This document shows positions 27,074 through 37,578 of a stretch of DNA of 64,000 nt, piece after piece. The stretch is from assembly GCF_030409315.1 (NCBI RefSeq), contig NZ_JAUFPS010000035.1:94679-158678 (forward strand), in the 5' to 3' direction. A program made the translations under genes and the position numbers. This stretch comes from Mucilaginibacter flavus (lineage in GTDB: Bacteria; Bacteroidota; Bacteroidia; Sphingobacteriales; Sphingobacteriaceae). Below the pieces are notes generated by a model that was not told where the DNA came from, did no database searches, and saw only the letters and a list, made by a program, of their open reading frames with translations. How positions within the stretch are numbered: position 1 is the first letter of the stretch; each line of letters begins with the position of its first letter.

Positions 27074-29356
27074 TTAGTCGATACTTTTAAAGACGTAAGC
27101 CTTACCAACCTGGGTTTGGAAACTGTATTGGTGATCGGCGCCGGTTGTGCCTACATTAATACCTGCAAAATCGGCTTTCAAAGCGTTTGGAACACGCAAT
27201 TTACAAATGCCGCCGGCGCGTGATTTAACAATAAGCCTGGTAACTTTATCGTCTTTCCAATCCATAGATATTTCAAAATTGCCACGGGCTATTAAACCTT
27301 TCACATTGCCGGTTGGCCATGCTTTTGGCAAGGCAGGCAGTAGCTGAATTTCATCGGTTTGGCTTTGCAGCAGCATTTCGGTAACACCGGCTGTATAGCC
27401 AAAGTTACCATCAATCTGAAACGGCGGGTGCGCGCAGAATAAATTAGAATATACGCCGCCGCCCTCATCGTAATTAACACCCGACTTGCCAACAAGGGTA
27501 ATAAAATTGTTCAGAATTTTATAAGCGTGGTCGCCGTCCTGCAAGCGTGCCCAAAAGTTCATTTTCCAGGCCATCGACCAGCCAGTTGATATATCACCAC
27601 GCGCGGTTAAACTCACTTTGGCTGCCTGTGCCAGCTCGGGCGTTTTTATGGTACTGATCTGTTTACCCGGATGCAGGCCAAACAGGTTTGATGAATGGCG
27701 GTGCTTATCGTTAGGATCGTCCCTATCGGTTTCCCATTCCTGTAGCTGGCCCCATTTGCCAATTTTAGGTTTAAGCAGATGTTCGCGCATATCGGCCACA
27801 TGATCGCGGTAACTTTTATCGGTACCTAAAATATCGGCAGCCTCTACGTAATTGGTGAACAGGTCATAAACAATAGCCTGGTCATAAGTTACGCCATCCT
27901 CGGTAGGTCCATGCTCCGGCGACCATCCCAGCGGCGATACCAAAGTACCATCAAGGCGGCGTTTTAAATGATCGTCCCAAAACTCAACTATCTCTTTTAA
28001 TATAGGGTAGGCAAAAGTTTGCAGGTAGTTTTTATCCCTGGTAAAAGCATAGTGCTCCCAAATTCCCTGGGCATACCAGGCGCTGCCGGGCGTATTCCAT
28101 AAATAACTGCCGCCGCCAAAAACGCCATTTTCAGTTTTTACCGTCCAACCGCGAACGCCGGGGTATTCTTTTTGTGTACTTACCTTTCTTGCTTCGCGAA
28201 TACTATTGATATAATCGAGATAAGGGATATGGCTTTCAGACAGGTTGGTTGGCTCGGCCAGCCAGTAATTCATTTGTATGTTGATGTTGGAATGATAATC
28301 GCTGCGCCATGGCGGGTTATTGCTATCGTTCCAAAGGCCTTGCAGGTTGGCCGGCAAGCCGCCTTTGCGCGATGAGTTGATAAGCAGATATCTGCCATAT
28401 TGAAATAGCAAAGCTTCCAACTGCGGGTCAGCTTGTTTATGATAATTTGCCAGGCGCGAATAAGTTGTTGCCGATGTAATATCTTTAGGCGTTTGCCCCA
28501 GGCTAAGATCCACACGATTGAACAAACCCTGGTAATCTGCCACATGAGTACGCAATAACTCATCGTAAGTTTTAAGCGATGCGGCAGCCAGATCACGTTT
28601 TATTTTAGTTGCTGGTGCTTCGCCGCACCAGTGTTGGTCACGTTTGTTGCTGTAATCCGTTGCCGCCGAAAGAAGGATGGTAAATCCATCGGCACTGCTG
28701 ATATTTAGTTGCGAACCGCCTTTGCCGTCGCTTTCTACCTTAGCGGTACCGCCTTCTGTTTTTACTACTATTGATGCCTGGTAAGCCAGGCCGTTTACTA
28801 ATTTACCTTCAAACTGTAAACCTTTACTACCGCCTGTTACCTTTGAGCCATGCGCATCTGTTAAACCAATAATAGCCGAGTAAGCTGCTTTTCTATCTGC
28901 AGTAAAATGCAGTACCATTACTTTATCCGGCAAGCTGCAAAAGTATTCCCGCTTGTAAGTAATGCCTTCATCGGTGTAAGCTATACGTTGCACAGCCTGG
29001 CTAATATCCAGCTTACGGGTATAGTTGGCAGGGATGGCCATGCTGGTATCTTTACCTTTAAAGCTGATGAAAAGATCGCCAAAATCCTGGTAGGCGCCGG
29101 TATCTTCTTCGTCGCCGGTCCACAGGCTGATCTCATTAAACTGGATATGTTCCTGTGCCACGCCGCCAAAAACCATCCCTCCAAAGCGCCCGTTACCCAT
29201 GGGGTAAGCTTCGGTCATCCAGGTTTTGGCTGGCTTATCGGCCCAAATGGTTAAATCTTTTCGGGGTAGTGTAGCATGCTTGTTTTGCGCTTTTACTGTT
29301 TTTGCAGCACAAAAACCAAGCGTTAAAATGGTAATACAAAGTATCTTTTTAATCAT
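27074..29356 (-). CDS. GH95 alpha-L-fucosidase (copy 2)
   Basis: A 760-residue secreted enzyme (signal peptide to VKA-Q). N-terminal beta domain with WMTEAYPMGNGRFGGMVFGG, then an (alpha/alpha)6 barrel with NLQGLWNDSNNPPW, YHSNINIQMNYW (the family's N-x-N pair is intact, unlike copy 1), WSPEHGPTEDG and PFQIDGNFGYTAG, and a C-terminal beta domain. It should be an inverting alpha-1,2-L-fucosidase. It leads a two-gene unit with the GH110 enzyme 3 bases downstream; the pairing suits a glycan with vicinal alpha-fucose and alpha-galactose. A terminator at 29486-29520 separates it from the SusCD operon, so it needs its own promoter in 29357-29485. Confidence 0.92.
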   Translation of the reverse strand: MIKKILCITILTLGFCAAKTVKAQNKHATLPRKDLTIWADKPAKTWMTEAYPMGNGRFGGMVFGGVAQEHIQFNEISLWTGDEEDTGAYQDFGDLFISFKGKDTSMAIPANYTRKLDISQAVQRIAYTDEGITYKREYFCSLPDKVMVLHFTADRKAAYSAIIGLTDAHGSKVTGGSKGLQFEGKLVNGLAYQASIVVKTEGGTAKVESDGKGGSQLNISSADGFTILLSAATDYSNKRDQHWCGEAPATKIKRDLAAASLKTYDELLRTHVADYQGLFNRVDLSLGQTPKDITSATTYSRLANYHKQADPQLEALLFQYGRYLLINSSRKGGLPANLQGLWNDSNNPPWRSDYHSNINIQMNYWLAEPTNLSESHIPYLDYINSIREARKVSTQKEYPGVRGWTVKTENGVFGGGSYLWNTPGSAWYAQGIWEHYAFTRDKNYLQTFAYPILKEIVEFWDDHLKRRLDGTLVSPLGWSPEHGPTEDGVTYDQAIVYDLFTNYVEAADILGTDKSYRDHVADMREHLLKPKIGKWGQLQEWETDRDDPNDKHRHSSNLFGLHPGKQISTIKTPELAQAAKVSLTARGDISTGWSMAWKMNFWARLQDGDHAYKILNNFITLVGKSGVNYDEGGGVYSNLFCAHPPFQIDGNFGYTAGVTEMLLQSQTDEIQLLPALPKAWPTGNVKGLIARGNFEISMDWKDDKVTRLIVKSRAGGICKLRVPNALKADFAGINVGTTGADHQYSFQTQVGKAYVFKSID

Positions 29357-29485
29357 GTTTGGTTTAAATTGAATGTCTTAAATATCTATATAAAAGGGGC
29401 TGCGTTTAACATCGATCTTGGCAAATTACTATGAAATTATAGTAACAGGTGTAAATTTTGTGTGATAAACAGCGATGATATTCTA

Positions 29486-29520
29486 TAAAAAAAGAAAGTC
29501 CCGGGCATTACTACCCGGGA
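29486..29520 (-). terminator. Intrinsic terminator of the SusCD operon
   Basis: Read on the - strand, a perfect 7-base-pair TCCCGGG/CCCGGGA stem (29499-29520, 8-base loop) is followed by a T-rich run with seven T in a row. It lies about 50 bases after the stop of the last surface-lipoprotein gene. Confidence 0.9.
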
Positions 29521-29568
29521 ACATTTCCTTCCATCTATTCTAATTATAAACAATTAAACTTTTAAGCT

Positions 29569-30792
29569 TTAGTTAAGCACATCGTAAAATAATGATACCT
29601 GGGTCATGTTGGTATAGCTGCCTTCATTATCAGCGTTGTGGATAACCCTTACACGGATGTAACGGATTGGCGTATTAACATTATCCAAATCCGATTTTAA
29701 TGGCGCCTGGCCATCATCGGTACGTTTAACTTCTTTTAATAATTTCCAGCCTTTTGCAATAGCTTCCGCTTTCCAACCGGCATCATTTGGTTGCAGGTTT
29801 GTAGCGGCATTGGTAATATCGGCTATGCCCCATATTTCGTAATCATTAGGGTTGTGGCAGCAGTTACGACCAATTTCCTCAACCTGGGTAAGTTTATTGT
29901 ATAGTTTACCCATATCAAAAGTTAAAGTTTGCGGTAACGGGTGCGCGCCATCGCTATGGAAAATTTGCGGATAACCTTGCGGCGTGGTATAACCATCCCA
30001 TAACCTATCTATATCGGTATCCCCTTCATATGGATTCATGTCATTAGGCAATTTCACTTTCTTGAACAGCGATTTATCGCACATGGCATAACCTAAAACG
30101 GTTGGGAAGGTATCAAACCTCGACGCATAAAAAGTATCAATAGCCGTACGCTGCGGAATGTACCCTGAGTTATAGGTAAGCGCTGTACCCCCCTTGTAAT
30201 CAGGGATAGTTATTGAGGAGCTATCCGCGCTTAAAACTTTGGTAACTACCTGCCCCGCCCTATTGGTATACTTTATTTTAGTGCCAACGTTAATGGTATC
30301 CGGCGTAATAAAGTTAAGGGTAACATTTCCTTTAGCATCTACCGTATATGGCGCATTAGCATTATACGCCCTGTTTAATAAAGTAGACTGATAAATAGGG
30401 CCATAAACTTTGGCGTTATTTAATTCATAAGGAATTGACTTATTGCCTTTTGCATCATAAGAATAAATAGTAAATGAGTAGGTATATTCAGATAAACCTT
30501 TAATTACGGTTCTGATGGTATCTGTTTTTCCGGATACGGCTACCACCTGCGAATCGGCTTTGTTGTTGTAATAAACAACGTACTTAACAATGCTTGGATC
30601 GCTGCTTGCTTTCCATTTTAAACCAATTTCCAGGTTGCCCGGTTGTATAATGGCCAAACCAACAGCGCCTGTGTAAACAATTTCGTGACCGTTGTAAAAG
30701 TTTTTATAATCTGTAGCGTGGTTATCTTTTTGGCAACCATACCACGTGGCTAATGTTACGCAGCCTATTAGTAATAATATAATCTTTTTCAT
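29569..30792 (-). CDS. DUF4998-type surface lipoprotein with C-terminal discoidin-like domain
   Basis: A 407-residue protein with a lipoprotein signal (lipid Cys at 20 in TWYGCQKDN). The N-terminal part (about 35-130) reads as fibronectin-like beta domains (GLKWKASSDPSIVKYVVYYN), matching DUF4998. The C-terminal part (about 260-407) looks like an F5/8-type carbohydrate-binding fold (TLTFDMGKLYNKLTQVEEIGR, IRYIRVRVIH). In Bacteroidota PULs, such lipoproteins after susD are usually surface glycan-binding proteins. It is the last gene before a strong terminator, 10 bases after the DUF5000 gene. Glycan binding is inferred from position and fold. Confidence 0.75.
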   Translation of the reverse strand: MKKIILLLIGCVTLATWYGCQKDNHATDYKNFYNGHEIVYTGAVGLAIIQPGNLEIGLKWKASSDPSIVKYVVYYNNKADSQVVAVSGKTDTIRTVIKGLSEYTYSFTIYSYDAKGNKSIPYELNNAKVYGPIYQSTLLNRAYNANAPYTVDAKGNVTLNFITPDTINVGTKIKYTNRAGQVVTKVLSADSSSITIPDYKGGTALTYNSGYIPQRTAIDTFYASRFDTFPTVLGYAMCDKSLFKKVKLPNDMNPYEGDTDIDRLWDGYTTPQGYPQIFHSDGAHPLPQTLTFDMGKLYNKLTQVEEIGRNCCHNPNDYEIWGIADITNAATNLQPNDAGWKAEAIAKGWKLLKEVKRTDDGQAPLKSDLDNVNTPIRYIRVRVIHNADNEGSYTNMTQVSLFYDVLN

Positions 30793-30802
30793 GTTTTAAT
30801 TA

Positions 30803-32032
30803 CTATTGAGGTTTACCATAAAATGAAAGCTCCATAATGTGGGCAAAGTTACCGCCCGACCATGTTTCGTTAACGCCTACACGTATAAAGTGAACCGGTG
30901 GCGCGGTAAGCGGAATATTAAAGCCAACCCCAGCCAGCACAAACGCGTTATCAGCAGCATTGTGAAGCGCCGGTGGTAGCCCCGATGGCGGGTTAGGATA
31001 AGTATAGTTACCCAGGTTAGTCCAATCGCCCACAACCGTACCTACCAGCGATGATGCCGGTAACTGGGCATCTTTAGGCGATGCCACATTTGAACCCCAA
31101 ATAGTGAACTTGCGTGGGTTACCATGTCCAAAAGCGTATTGATCCGGACGTTCCCAGATTATAAAACGACTTAGCTTGTAGCTTAAACCAACATTGAAAG
31201 TACACACAAACGGTGCGGTATGGCCTGGGTTGGTATGCCAGCCGGCAGAGTTACCGTCGGTTTTTCCGTCCCAAAGGTTTGGAAGCACCCAACCATAACC
31301 TATCTCGGTATCGGTAGGTAACTGGTATACGCTGAATTTACTTTTATCCAAAAGCTCTTCAAACAAGGGGGTAATAGCCTGTTTAAGGGTATCAGATATA
31401 TTGCCAAACCTATCTGTAATGTACACGCCAAAGTTACGTGGATCTGTATTATAACCTCGTACCGAGTAATTTATGGTATCGGATTGAGTGTAATGCTGAT
31501 CCTGTATTTCCATTTGCCCGGTTGATTTATCAAAGGCGGTTACAATAACCCCTATGTCTTTTTTCAATGGATTTAAGGCCACCACGTTTACCCCGCCAAA
31601 ATCGGCTGTTAAAGCGGTGGTACTTTTAATTGAAATATAGGGCGGTGTTTTTGGATGTACCGTAACCTTTACCGGATCTGATTGCACGTTTGAGCGCGAC
31701 ACAGTGTACAAGGTTACATCGTAATCGGCCTCTTTGGCAAACCCTTCAACATTTACCGTATCTGAGTAATATGATGATTTGGTTTGTCTTGTAACACCCT
31801 TCCTTATCTCGTACTGGGCCGATACATACAGTGTATTATCAGAGTTGGGTAACGTATAGGTTATATAAGCACCTCCCTCGTAATTAGTTACTTTAACATT
31901 GGTGATAACACCAGGTTTTGTTTTATCGGTTGATATGGGTTCCCTGTCTCCGTTATCGGTTTTACAGGCATATATGCTTGTCATTATCAAACCCATTACA
32001 AGCAGCAATGCGTAATTTTTTATCTTTTTCAT
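30803..32032 (-). CDS. DUF4959/DUF5126/DUF5000-type surface lipoprotein
   Basis: About 409 residues from the ATG at 32032, which gives the signal MKKIKNYALLLVMGLIMTS and lipid Cys in SIYACKTDN. Three successive beta domains are visible: PGVITNVKVTNYEGGAYITYTL (DUF4959-like, about 40-125), a central domain (about 125-225, DUF5126-like), and a C-terminal discoidin-like part with NLWDGKTDGNSAGWHT and SRFIIWERPDQYAFGHGNPRKF (DUF5000-like). Position after susD marks it as a likely surface glycan-binding protein of the same complex. It precedes the DUF4998 gene by 10 bases. Confidence 0.8.
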   Translation of the reverse strand: MKKIKNYALLLVMGLIMTSIYACKTDNGDREPISTDKTKPGVITNVKVTNYEGGAYITYTLPNSDNTLYVSAQYEIRKGVTRQTKSSYYSDTVNVEGFAKEADYDVTLYTVSRSNVQSDPVKVTVHPKTPPYISIKSTTALTADFGGVNVVALNPLKKDIGVIVTAFDKSTGQMEIQDQHYTQSDTINYSVRGYNTDPRNFGVYITDRFGNISDTLKQAITPLFEELLDKSKFSVYQLPTDTEIGYGWVLPNLWDGKTDGNSAGWHTNPGHTAPFVCTFNVGLSYKLSRFIIWERPDQYAFGHGNPRKFTIWGSNVASPKDAQLPASSLVGTVVGDWTNLGNYTYPNPPSGLPPALHNAADNAFVLAGVGFNIPLTAPPVHFIRVGVNETWSGGNFAHIMELSFYGKPQ

Positions 32033-32067
32033 ACCTTTTAATATGTTGATGATCACTATTCTGTTGA

Positions 32068-33978
32068 TTACCAGTTTAAATTTTGGACAAGGTTATCATT
32101 AACTATAAGGTCGTCATTATATATTGGCCACAGGTAATTACGAACATTGAAAACAGGAGATACCAATGTTCTTGGGCGGTAGTAGTTTATAGCATCCGGC
32201 TCGTAAATATTCCATCCTTGTAATGGTTGGCTTAACACTGATTGCAGCTCTTTCCAGCGGCGCAGGTCCCAACCCGGCTGGCATTCAAATGCAAGCTCGA
32301 TGCGCGATTCCTGGTGTATAATCTGGCGTAAACCATCTTTTGTAGTAAACTTTGTTGGATTATTTGAATAAGTGCTCCAGGCGTTTACAACACCTGGTAA
32401 ACCCGCCCTGGCTCTTACTTTATCTAAGTAAGGGACTACTTCGTTATATGTTTTGCCCTGTTCGTTCAACGCTTCGGCATACAATAAGTATAAACCGGCC
32501 AAACGGATAAGCGGCAAACGGAAATCGGCAATAGTATAACCATCATCATAAACGGTTAAGTAATTAACCAGTTTTTTGGGCCAGTAACCGGTAATGTTTA
32601 ACCTCACATTATCTGTAGGACCTGCAAAAGCCGAGCTACCACGTCCCTGCAGATAGTACAAGCTTTCCTGGCTAACTAAACCATTACCAAACCAAATGCC
32701 TCCGTCAAAACCTAAATCGGCATAAAATCTTGGCTCGCGGTTAAAGTGGGCTTTAACGGTTGTATAGTTGTTGCCAATGTAAAACCGGCTCGCGCTATTA
32801 CCAGTTTGCAAACTATAGCGGTTCGTATAATCAAAGGTTTTGTCTTCGTTGATAGGTACGCCCTTATCGCTGTAAAATAACTCCTGCTCAGAAATAGGCA
32901 CAGCAAATGTTCCCTGGAATTGAGGGTTGGCTGCCGCCTTTGAAGTTAACCTTGGGCCGCAATAGGTTTGACCAGGAAAATACGGATTTAAGGCCCAGAT
33001 GATTTCGGTATTCAGATCCCATTTTTCGGTGATGGCCGTTTGCAGGTCAAGTACGGTTTTCAATGAATCAGACAGGGTGGTGATATTTGCCGGCGCTATA
33101 AACGTGTGCAATTTGTTACCATTTGTCTCGGCCGATTGAATGGCCGCTAAACAGGCCGCTGCTGCTTTATCCCATTTAGTTGGATCATAAGCAGATGTAA
33201 ACAGCGCTTTACCATCCTTATTTTTAATACCCGTATAATCCGGGTTGCCGTTAAACAATGGGCTGGCCGCAGTTGCCAATATCTGCGCTTTTACAGCCAA
33301 AGCTATAGGCTGTGTAATACGGCCCAGTTCTTTAGCCTGGTTTTGAATTACGGCAGGCAAATCCGGGGTAGCCTGGTCAAGTAACCTAACCATGTAGTTT
33401 ACCACAGAATCGGCAGGATCTCTTTTTACCTTTACCTGTTCGGTTGAAGCGTTGATGGGCAAATTCACATCCGTAATAGGGATTGGACCATACATACGGT
33501 ATAAAATAAAGTGATAATATGCCTTTAAAAACTTCACCTCGGCTATCCATCTCTTTTTTTCATCCGCACCTAAATCAACCGGCTTATCAATATTTTCAAG
33601 CATGGTATTACAACGCCTGATAGCCCTGAAGGTAGCCTGCCCGCCATTATAACCATCCCAGTAATCAAGACCGGGACTTTGAGCACTTTGGGTGCCCCGT
33701 ATAAGGTTAAAACCGGTTGGGTCGATACCCTGGTTATCCGTTAAGTCATTCGGGAAAATAATTTCGGCCGAAGTTGTAAAACCAGCGTTATTTTGGGGGT
33801 AAATTAATTGTTGTAAGGTAGCGTAGCAGCTAAAAAGATAATTTTCTGCTTCGTTACGGTTCCTGAAGGCATAATCTATGGTACCTACGTTATCAGGCGT
33901 AACATCAAGGTATTTTTTACATGACACGCAAGAGACTGCAAGAAGTGCCATGAACAGATATTTATAATATGATTTCAT
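32068..33978 (-). CDS. susD-like: SusD/RagB-family starch-binding-type outer-membrane lipoprotein
   Basis: A 636-residue lipoprotein with the typical start (VSCVSCKKYLDVTPDN, lipid Cys near 20). TPR-like helices follow (AEVKFLKAYYHFILYRMYGPIPI), and the C-terminal RagB/SusD part contains LIRLAGLYLLYAEALNEQG, VRARAGLPG and ELAFECQPGWDLRRW. SusD proteins sit on the cell surface as the lid of the SusC transporter and capture glycans. It follows susC by 24 bases and precedes the DUF5000 lipoprotein. Length is at the upper end for the family. Confidence 0.95.
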   Translation of the reverse strand: MKSYYKYLFMALLAVSCVSCKKYLDVTPDNVGTIDYAFRNRNEAENYLFSCYATLQQLIYPQNNAGFTTSAEIIFPNDLTDNQGIDPTGFNLIRGTQSAQSPGLDYWDGYNGGQATFRAIRRCNTMLENIDKPVDLGADEKKRWIAEVKFLKAYYHFILYRMYGPIPITDVNLPINASTEQVKVKRDPADSVVNYMVRLLDQATPDLPAVIQNQAKELGRITQPIALAVKAQILATAASPLFNGNPDYTGIKNKDGKALFTSAYDPTKWDKAAAACLAAIQSAETNGNKLHTFIAPANITTLSDSLKTVLDLQTAITEKWDLNTEIIWALNPYFPGQTYCGPRLTSKAAANPQFQGTFAVPISEQELFYSDKGVPINEDKTFDYTNRYSLQTGNSASRFYIGNNYTTVKAHFNREPRFYADLGFDGGIWFGNGLVSQESLYYLQGRGSSAFAGPTDNVRLNITGYWPKKLVNYLTVYDDGYTIADFRLPLIRLAGLYLLYAEALNEQGKTYNEVVPYLDKVRARAGLPGVVNAWSTYSNNPTKFTTKDGLRQIIHQESRIELAFECQPGWDLRRWKELQSVLSQPLQGWNIYEPDAINYYRPRTLVSPVFNVRNYLWPIYNDDLIVNDNLVQNLNW

Positions 33979-34002
33979 ATATCGAATTATATTCAGTTAA
34001 TG

Positions 34003-37000
34003 CTATAAATTGGCGTTGATACCTATGTTGTATACTTTTTGAATTGGGTAAGCAAAACCATTGCCGCCAAGTTCGGGGTCCCATAATTTGAAAGGACTCC
34101 AGGTTAACAGGTTTAAGCCATTAAAGTATATCCTTAAATTTTTCACCCTTATAGCTTTAGCTATGCGCGGTGGCAAGGTGTAGCCAACCTCAAGCGATTT
34201 TAACCTCAGGAAGCTGCCATCACGTAACCACCAGGTACTGTTTTGCCTGTTGTTTTCAATAACAGCGCCATCAGGACCAAGCCTTGGATACAAAGCGTAC
34301 AGGTTTTGATTATCCTCTGACCAGTGATCATCGGCATAAGCTTTTAACAATTGGGTATTACCGGTGTACTGCGATTCGGGACTTTTGATAAATGGTGACG
34401 TTGTACCCGGATTAATGAAGAACGATACTTTTGCCTGTCCCTGGAAAAAGCCAGATAAGTCAAAGTTTTTGTACGAAGCAGATATACCAAAACCATATAC
34501 TATTTGCGGTACCGTGGGGTTACCAATAAAGGTTTGATCGGCACCATCAATTTTGCCATCGCCATTTAAATCGCGGTATTTGATATCGCCTCCTTTAGGG
34601 GCAAAACCACCGTTGCTAAATATTTGCGAAGGTGAGTTGGCAGCCTCATTATCATCTACAAATAAACGTTCGGCTACATAACCGTACTGACGATTAATTG
34701 GCTGACCTATGTTACTGCGGTAAGCTTCCGGATAAGCAGGTTGTTCAAACTGTGTGTATTTGTTGGCCGAGTAAGTAAAGTTACCCCTGGCAGCTATTGA
34801 AAAATTACGACCGATAGTTTGTTTGCCATCTAAAGAAATATCAATACCTTTTGAATTGGCTTTGCCAATATTAGCGGCTATGCCCGATTCAAGACCAAGT
34901 GTTGTTGGTACCGATGAACGGTTTTGTAAAATATCGTACCGGTTGTTATTATAAACCTCGGCAATAACATTTACTTTTTTCAGAACGGTAAACTCAAGTC
35001 CTAAAGTGGTTTGTTTTGATTTTTCCCAGGTTACATCGTCATTTTCGTAGTTATTGATGCTAACACCGTTACGGGTATAACCATTTGTTGTACCAAACGA
35101 TGCGGGGTTACCGCCATTTAAGTTTACATCAGATACATAGTAAAACCGCTGGCCGCTTATCTGATCGTTACCTACCAAACCGTAGCTGGCACGTAATTTA
35201 AACCTGTCGATTACATTGTACAAATCGCCCCAGAATTTTTCTTCGCTCACTATCCATGATGCACCAATTGTTGGGAAGAAACCGAAACGGTGATTGGCCG
35301 AGAAACGCTCGGAACCATTGTAACCAAAGTTGCCCTCTAAAAAGTACTTGCTTTTGAATGAATAGGTTGCACGGCCCGCAACAGTTTGGTTACGATAAGG
35401 TAACGAACCTAACAAACTGCTGGCATTACTATAACGCGTTTGCTGCTCGGTACCTATCAACGCTGCGCTAACGTTATGATCTTTTGCAAATGTGTGCGAA
35501 TAATCAACCACGCCCTGCAAATAAAGGAATGATGATGATACGTTATTACCAAACGGAACATATTGCAGATACTCGCGGGCCACGTTATTACCTGTAGGCA
35601 AACTGTTTATCCAGCTTAACTGGTAAGTATTGCTTGCTTTATCATAATTGGTTGCCTGGTAATAGAAAGGCGAGTAAGCCACATATGATTGAAAGAACGA
35701 ATAACGGTTAGTACTTAAAATAGCATGAAAATTTAAGCCCGATGCTAAAAAATCCATGTTTTGATTTAACTCCAACTGAGCCAGCATTCTTGACTCTGAT
35801 GAGTTTTGGTGACCTTTCAGCAATTCGGCATAAGGGTTAAGGTATTGGCTTGCACCATCACCGCCCGATGCCGACGCTACGTTACCAAATAAAATGTGTT
35901 TAGTAAGTACATTGGCCGAATCTGGCGGGTAATAGGCAGGGAAATCGACAGGGCTGGTATGCGTAGCCAGGTTATACAACTGGGTTTGCTGTGTACCATC
36001 GCTTGTAAGCGGACCATTGTAATCGCTAAATGTACCTGATAAACGTACAACCAATTCTGTTTTGCTGGTAACGTTTATATTAATGTTTGAGCGTAACTGG
36101 TAGGTTTTATAGTTAACGTTATTGTTATTGTTGTTCCTGATATCTGATCTTAATATACCGTTATCATTGTTGTATGAACCAGCTACATAATAGCGGGCCA
36201 CACCACCGCCACCTTGCAAGCTTAAATCGCCGCGTTCGTTATTGGTGTGGTTTTTAAACAACATACCTAACCAATCAACAGCGGGGTAAACGTAAGGATT
36301 ATTACCTGGCGCATGATTGATGGTGTTTTCGGTATTGATAATTTTATTTTCGCTGTATGGCAGCGGATTCAAGGGGTAACGTGTGCGGGTAGCTTCGTTA
36401 AAATCCCTCATGTACGTAATAGGATCGGCAAGTGCAATTGTTTTTACAGATCTTGAAGATGAATTTTCGACCCTGAAATTAATTTGCGCCTTACCGGCTT
36501 TACCTTCTTTAGTTTTAACCAAAATTACGCCGTTACCACCTCGTGCACCGTAAAGCGCTGTAGCGCTCGCGTCTTTTAATACCGAAAAGCTTTCGATATC
36601 ATCTACGTTTAAACGGGCAAGATCATTGGTGGTTAACTCCACGTTATCAATCAAAATCAAAGGATCTTGCTTGTAACCAAAAGTAGTTACACCGCGGATA
36701 AAGAACTGGGCATTATCCTGACCAGGCTGACCGCTTGGTGTATAAGCAATAACACCCGCAACCTGGCCTGCCAAGGCATTGGTTAAGTTACTTGCCGGTA
36801 TTTTTAAATCGCCGGGGCGTACCGTAGTAACCGAGCCAACTATGGCTTCTTTTACCTGCTTACGGCCATAGGCTGTTACAACTACTGTTTCGGCGGTGGC
36901 AATATCCTCTTCCAAAACAATGTTATACACCTTTTTATCGGCTGTAATGGTAAACGTTTGCGATTTAAAGCCAATGTAGGAAACCTTGATTACAGTACCC

Positions 37001-37533
37001 TCTTTTACATCTAACACAAACTTACCGTTGTTATCTGTTAAGGTGCCGCTTTTTTTCACTCCGCCAGCCGCTATGGTAACGCCTACCAGGGCTTCCCCTT
37101 TTTCATTTTTCACCGTACCGGTTATGGTAATATCCAGCGCTGCCGCATCGGTTGCAATTGCAGCGTTTACACCAGCTACATCTTTAATGATCACCGTTTT
37201 ACCTTCAATAAGGTAAGTTAGCTGCATATCTTTTAAAGATTTGCCAAGCACCTGATCTATAGATGCATTGTTAAAATCGGCATCTATTTTATGGTTGCTG
37301 TCGATGTTTTTGGGCGACCAGAATATGTTGTAACCCGTTTGTTTATTAATTTGCTTAAATACTTGCTTCAGCGTAGCATCCTTATTTACATAAGTGATTT
37401 TTTGTGAAAAAACCGCTGCGCTCACCTGCATAAAGGCAAGCGTGAGAATAAAGCTTGTTATCTTCATTATGAGCAGAAATTTCTTGATGTAGCCCGAAGG
37501 CATACAAATGTTTGTAGTAAAATTTTTATACAT
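34003..37533 (-). CDS. susC-like: SusC/RagA TonB-dependent transporter with N-terminal STN signalling domain
   Basis: A 1176-residue protein. After the signal peptide (to about residue 44, AAVFSQ-K) comes an STN domain (about 50-115: ATLKQVFKQINKQTGYNIFW), then a carboxypeptidase-regulatory-like domain (about 130-210: ITGTVKNEKGEALVGVTIAA), a plug (about 215-340: VVTAYGRKQVKEAIVGSVTTV, LIDNVEL, SVLKDASATALYGARGGNGVILVKTK) and a 22-strand-type barrel ending in NIGINANL. It imports oligosaccharides with SusD. The STN domain is the part that signals to a FecR anti-sigma factor, and the FecR/ECF pair lies directly upstream, so glycan binding should switch on the PUL. A structured leader precedes it. 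Confidence 0.95.
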   Translation of the reverse strand: MYKNFTTNICMPSGYIKKFLLIMKITSFILTLAFMQVSAAVFSQKITYVNKDATLKQVFKQINKQTGYNIFWSPKNIDSNHKIDADFNNASIDQVLGKSLKDMQLTYLIEGKTVIIKDVAGVNAAIATDAAALDITITGTVKNEKGEALVGVTIAAGGVKKSGTLTDNNGKFVLDVKEGTVIKVSYIGFKSQTFTITADKKVYNIVLEEDIATAETVVVTAYGRKQVKEAIVGSVTTVRPGDLKIPASNLTNALAGQVAGVIAYTPSGQPGQDNAQFFIRGVTTFGYKQDPLILIDNVELTTNDLARLNVDDIESFSVLKDASATALYGARGGNGVILVKTKEGKAGKAQINFRVENSSSRSVKTIALADPITYMRDFNEATRTRYPLNPLPYSENKIINTENTINHAPGNNPYVYPAVDWLGMLFKNHTNNERGDLSLQGGGGVARYYVAGSYNNDNGILRSDIRNNNNNNVNYKTYQLRSNININVTSKTELVVRLSGTFSDYNGPLTSDGTQQTQLYNLATHTSPVDFPAYYPPDSANVLTKHILFGNVASASGGDGASQYLNPYAELLKGHQNSSESRMLAQLELNQNMDFLASGLNFHAILSTNRYSFFQSYVAYSPFYYQATNYDKASNTYQLSWINSLPTGNNVAREYLQYVPFGNNVSSSFLYLQGVVDYSHTFAKDHNVSAALIGTEQQTRYSNASSLLGSLPYRNQTVAGRATYSFKSKYFLEGNFGYNGSERFSANHRFGFFPTIGASWIVSEEKFWGDLYNVIDRFKLRASYGLVGNDQISGQRFYYVSDVNLNGGNPASFGTTNGYTRNGVSINNYENDDVTWEKSKQTTLGLEFTVLKKVNVIAEVYNNNRYDILQNRSSVPTTLGLESGIAANIGKANSKGIDISLDGKQTIGRNFSIAARGNFTYSANKYTQFEQPAYPEAYRSNIGQPINRQYGYVAERLFVDDNEAANSPSQIFSNGGFAPKGGDIKYRDLNGDGKIDGADQTFIGNPTVPQIVYGFGISASYKNFDLSGFFQGQAKVSFFINPGTTSPFIKSPESQYTGNTQLLKAYADDHWSEDNQNLYALYPRLGPDGAVIENNRQNSTWWLRDGSFLRLKSLEVGYTLPPRIAKAIRVKNLRIYFNGLNLLTWSPFKLWDPELGGNGFAYPIQKVYNIGINANL

Positions 37534-37578
37534 TTGTTAAGGCTGTTAAAGTTAAAAAGGGTGTAGTCACATCACATT

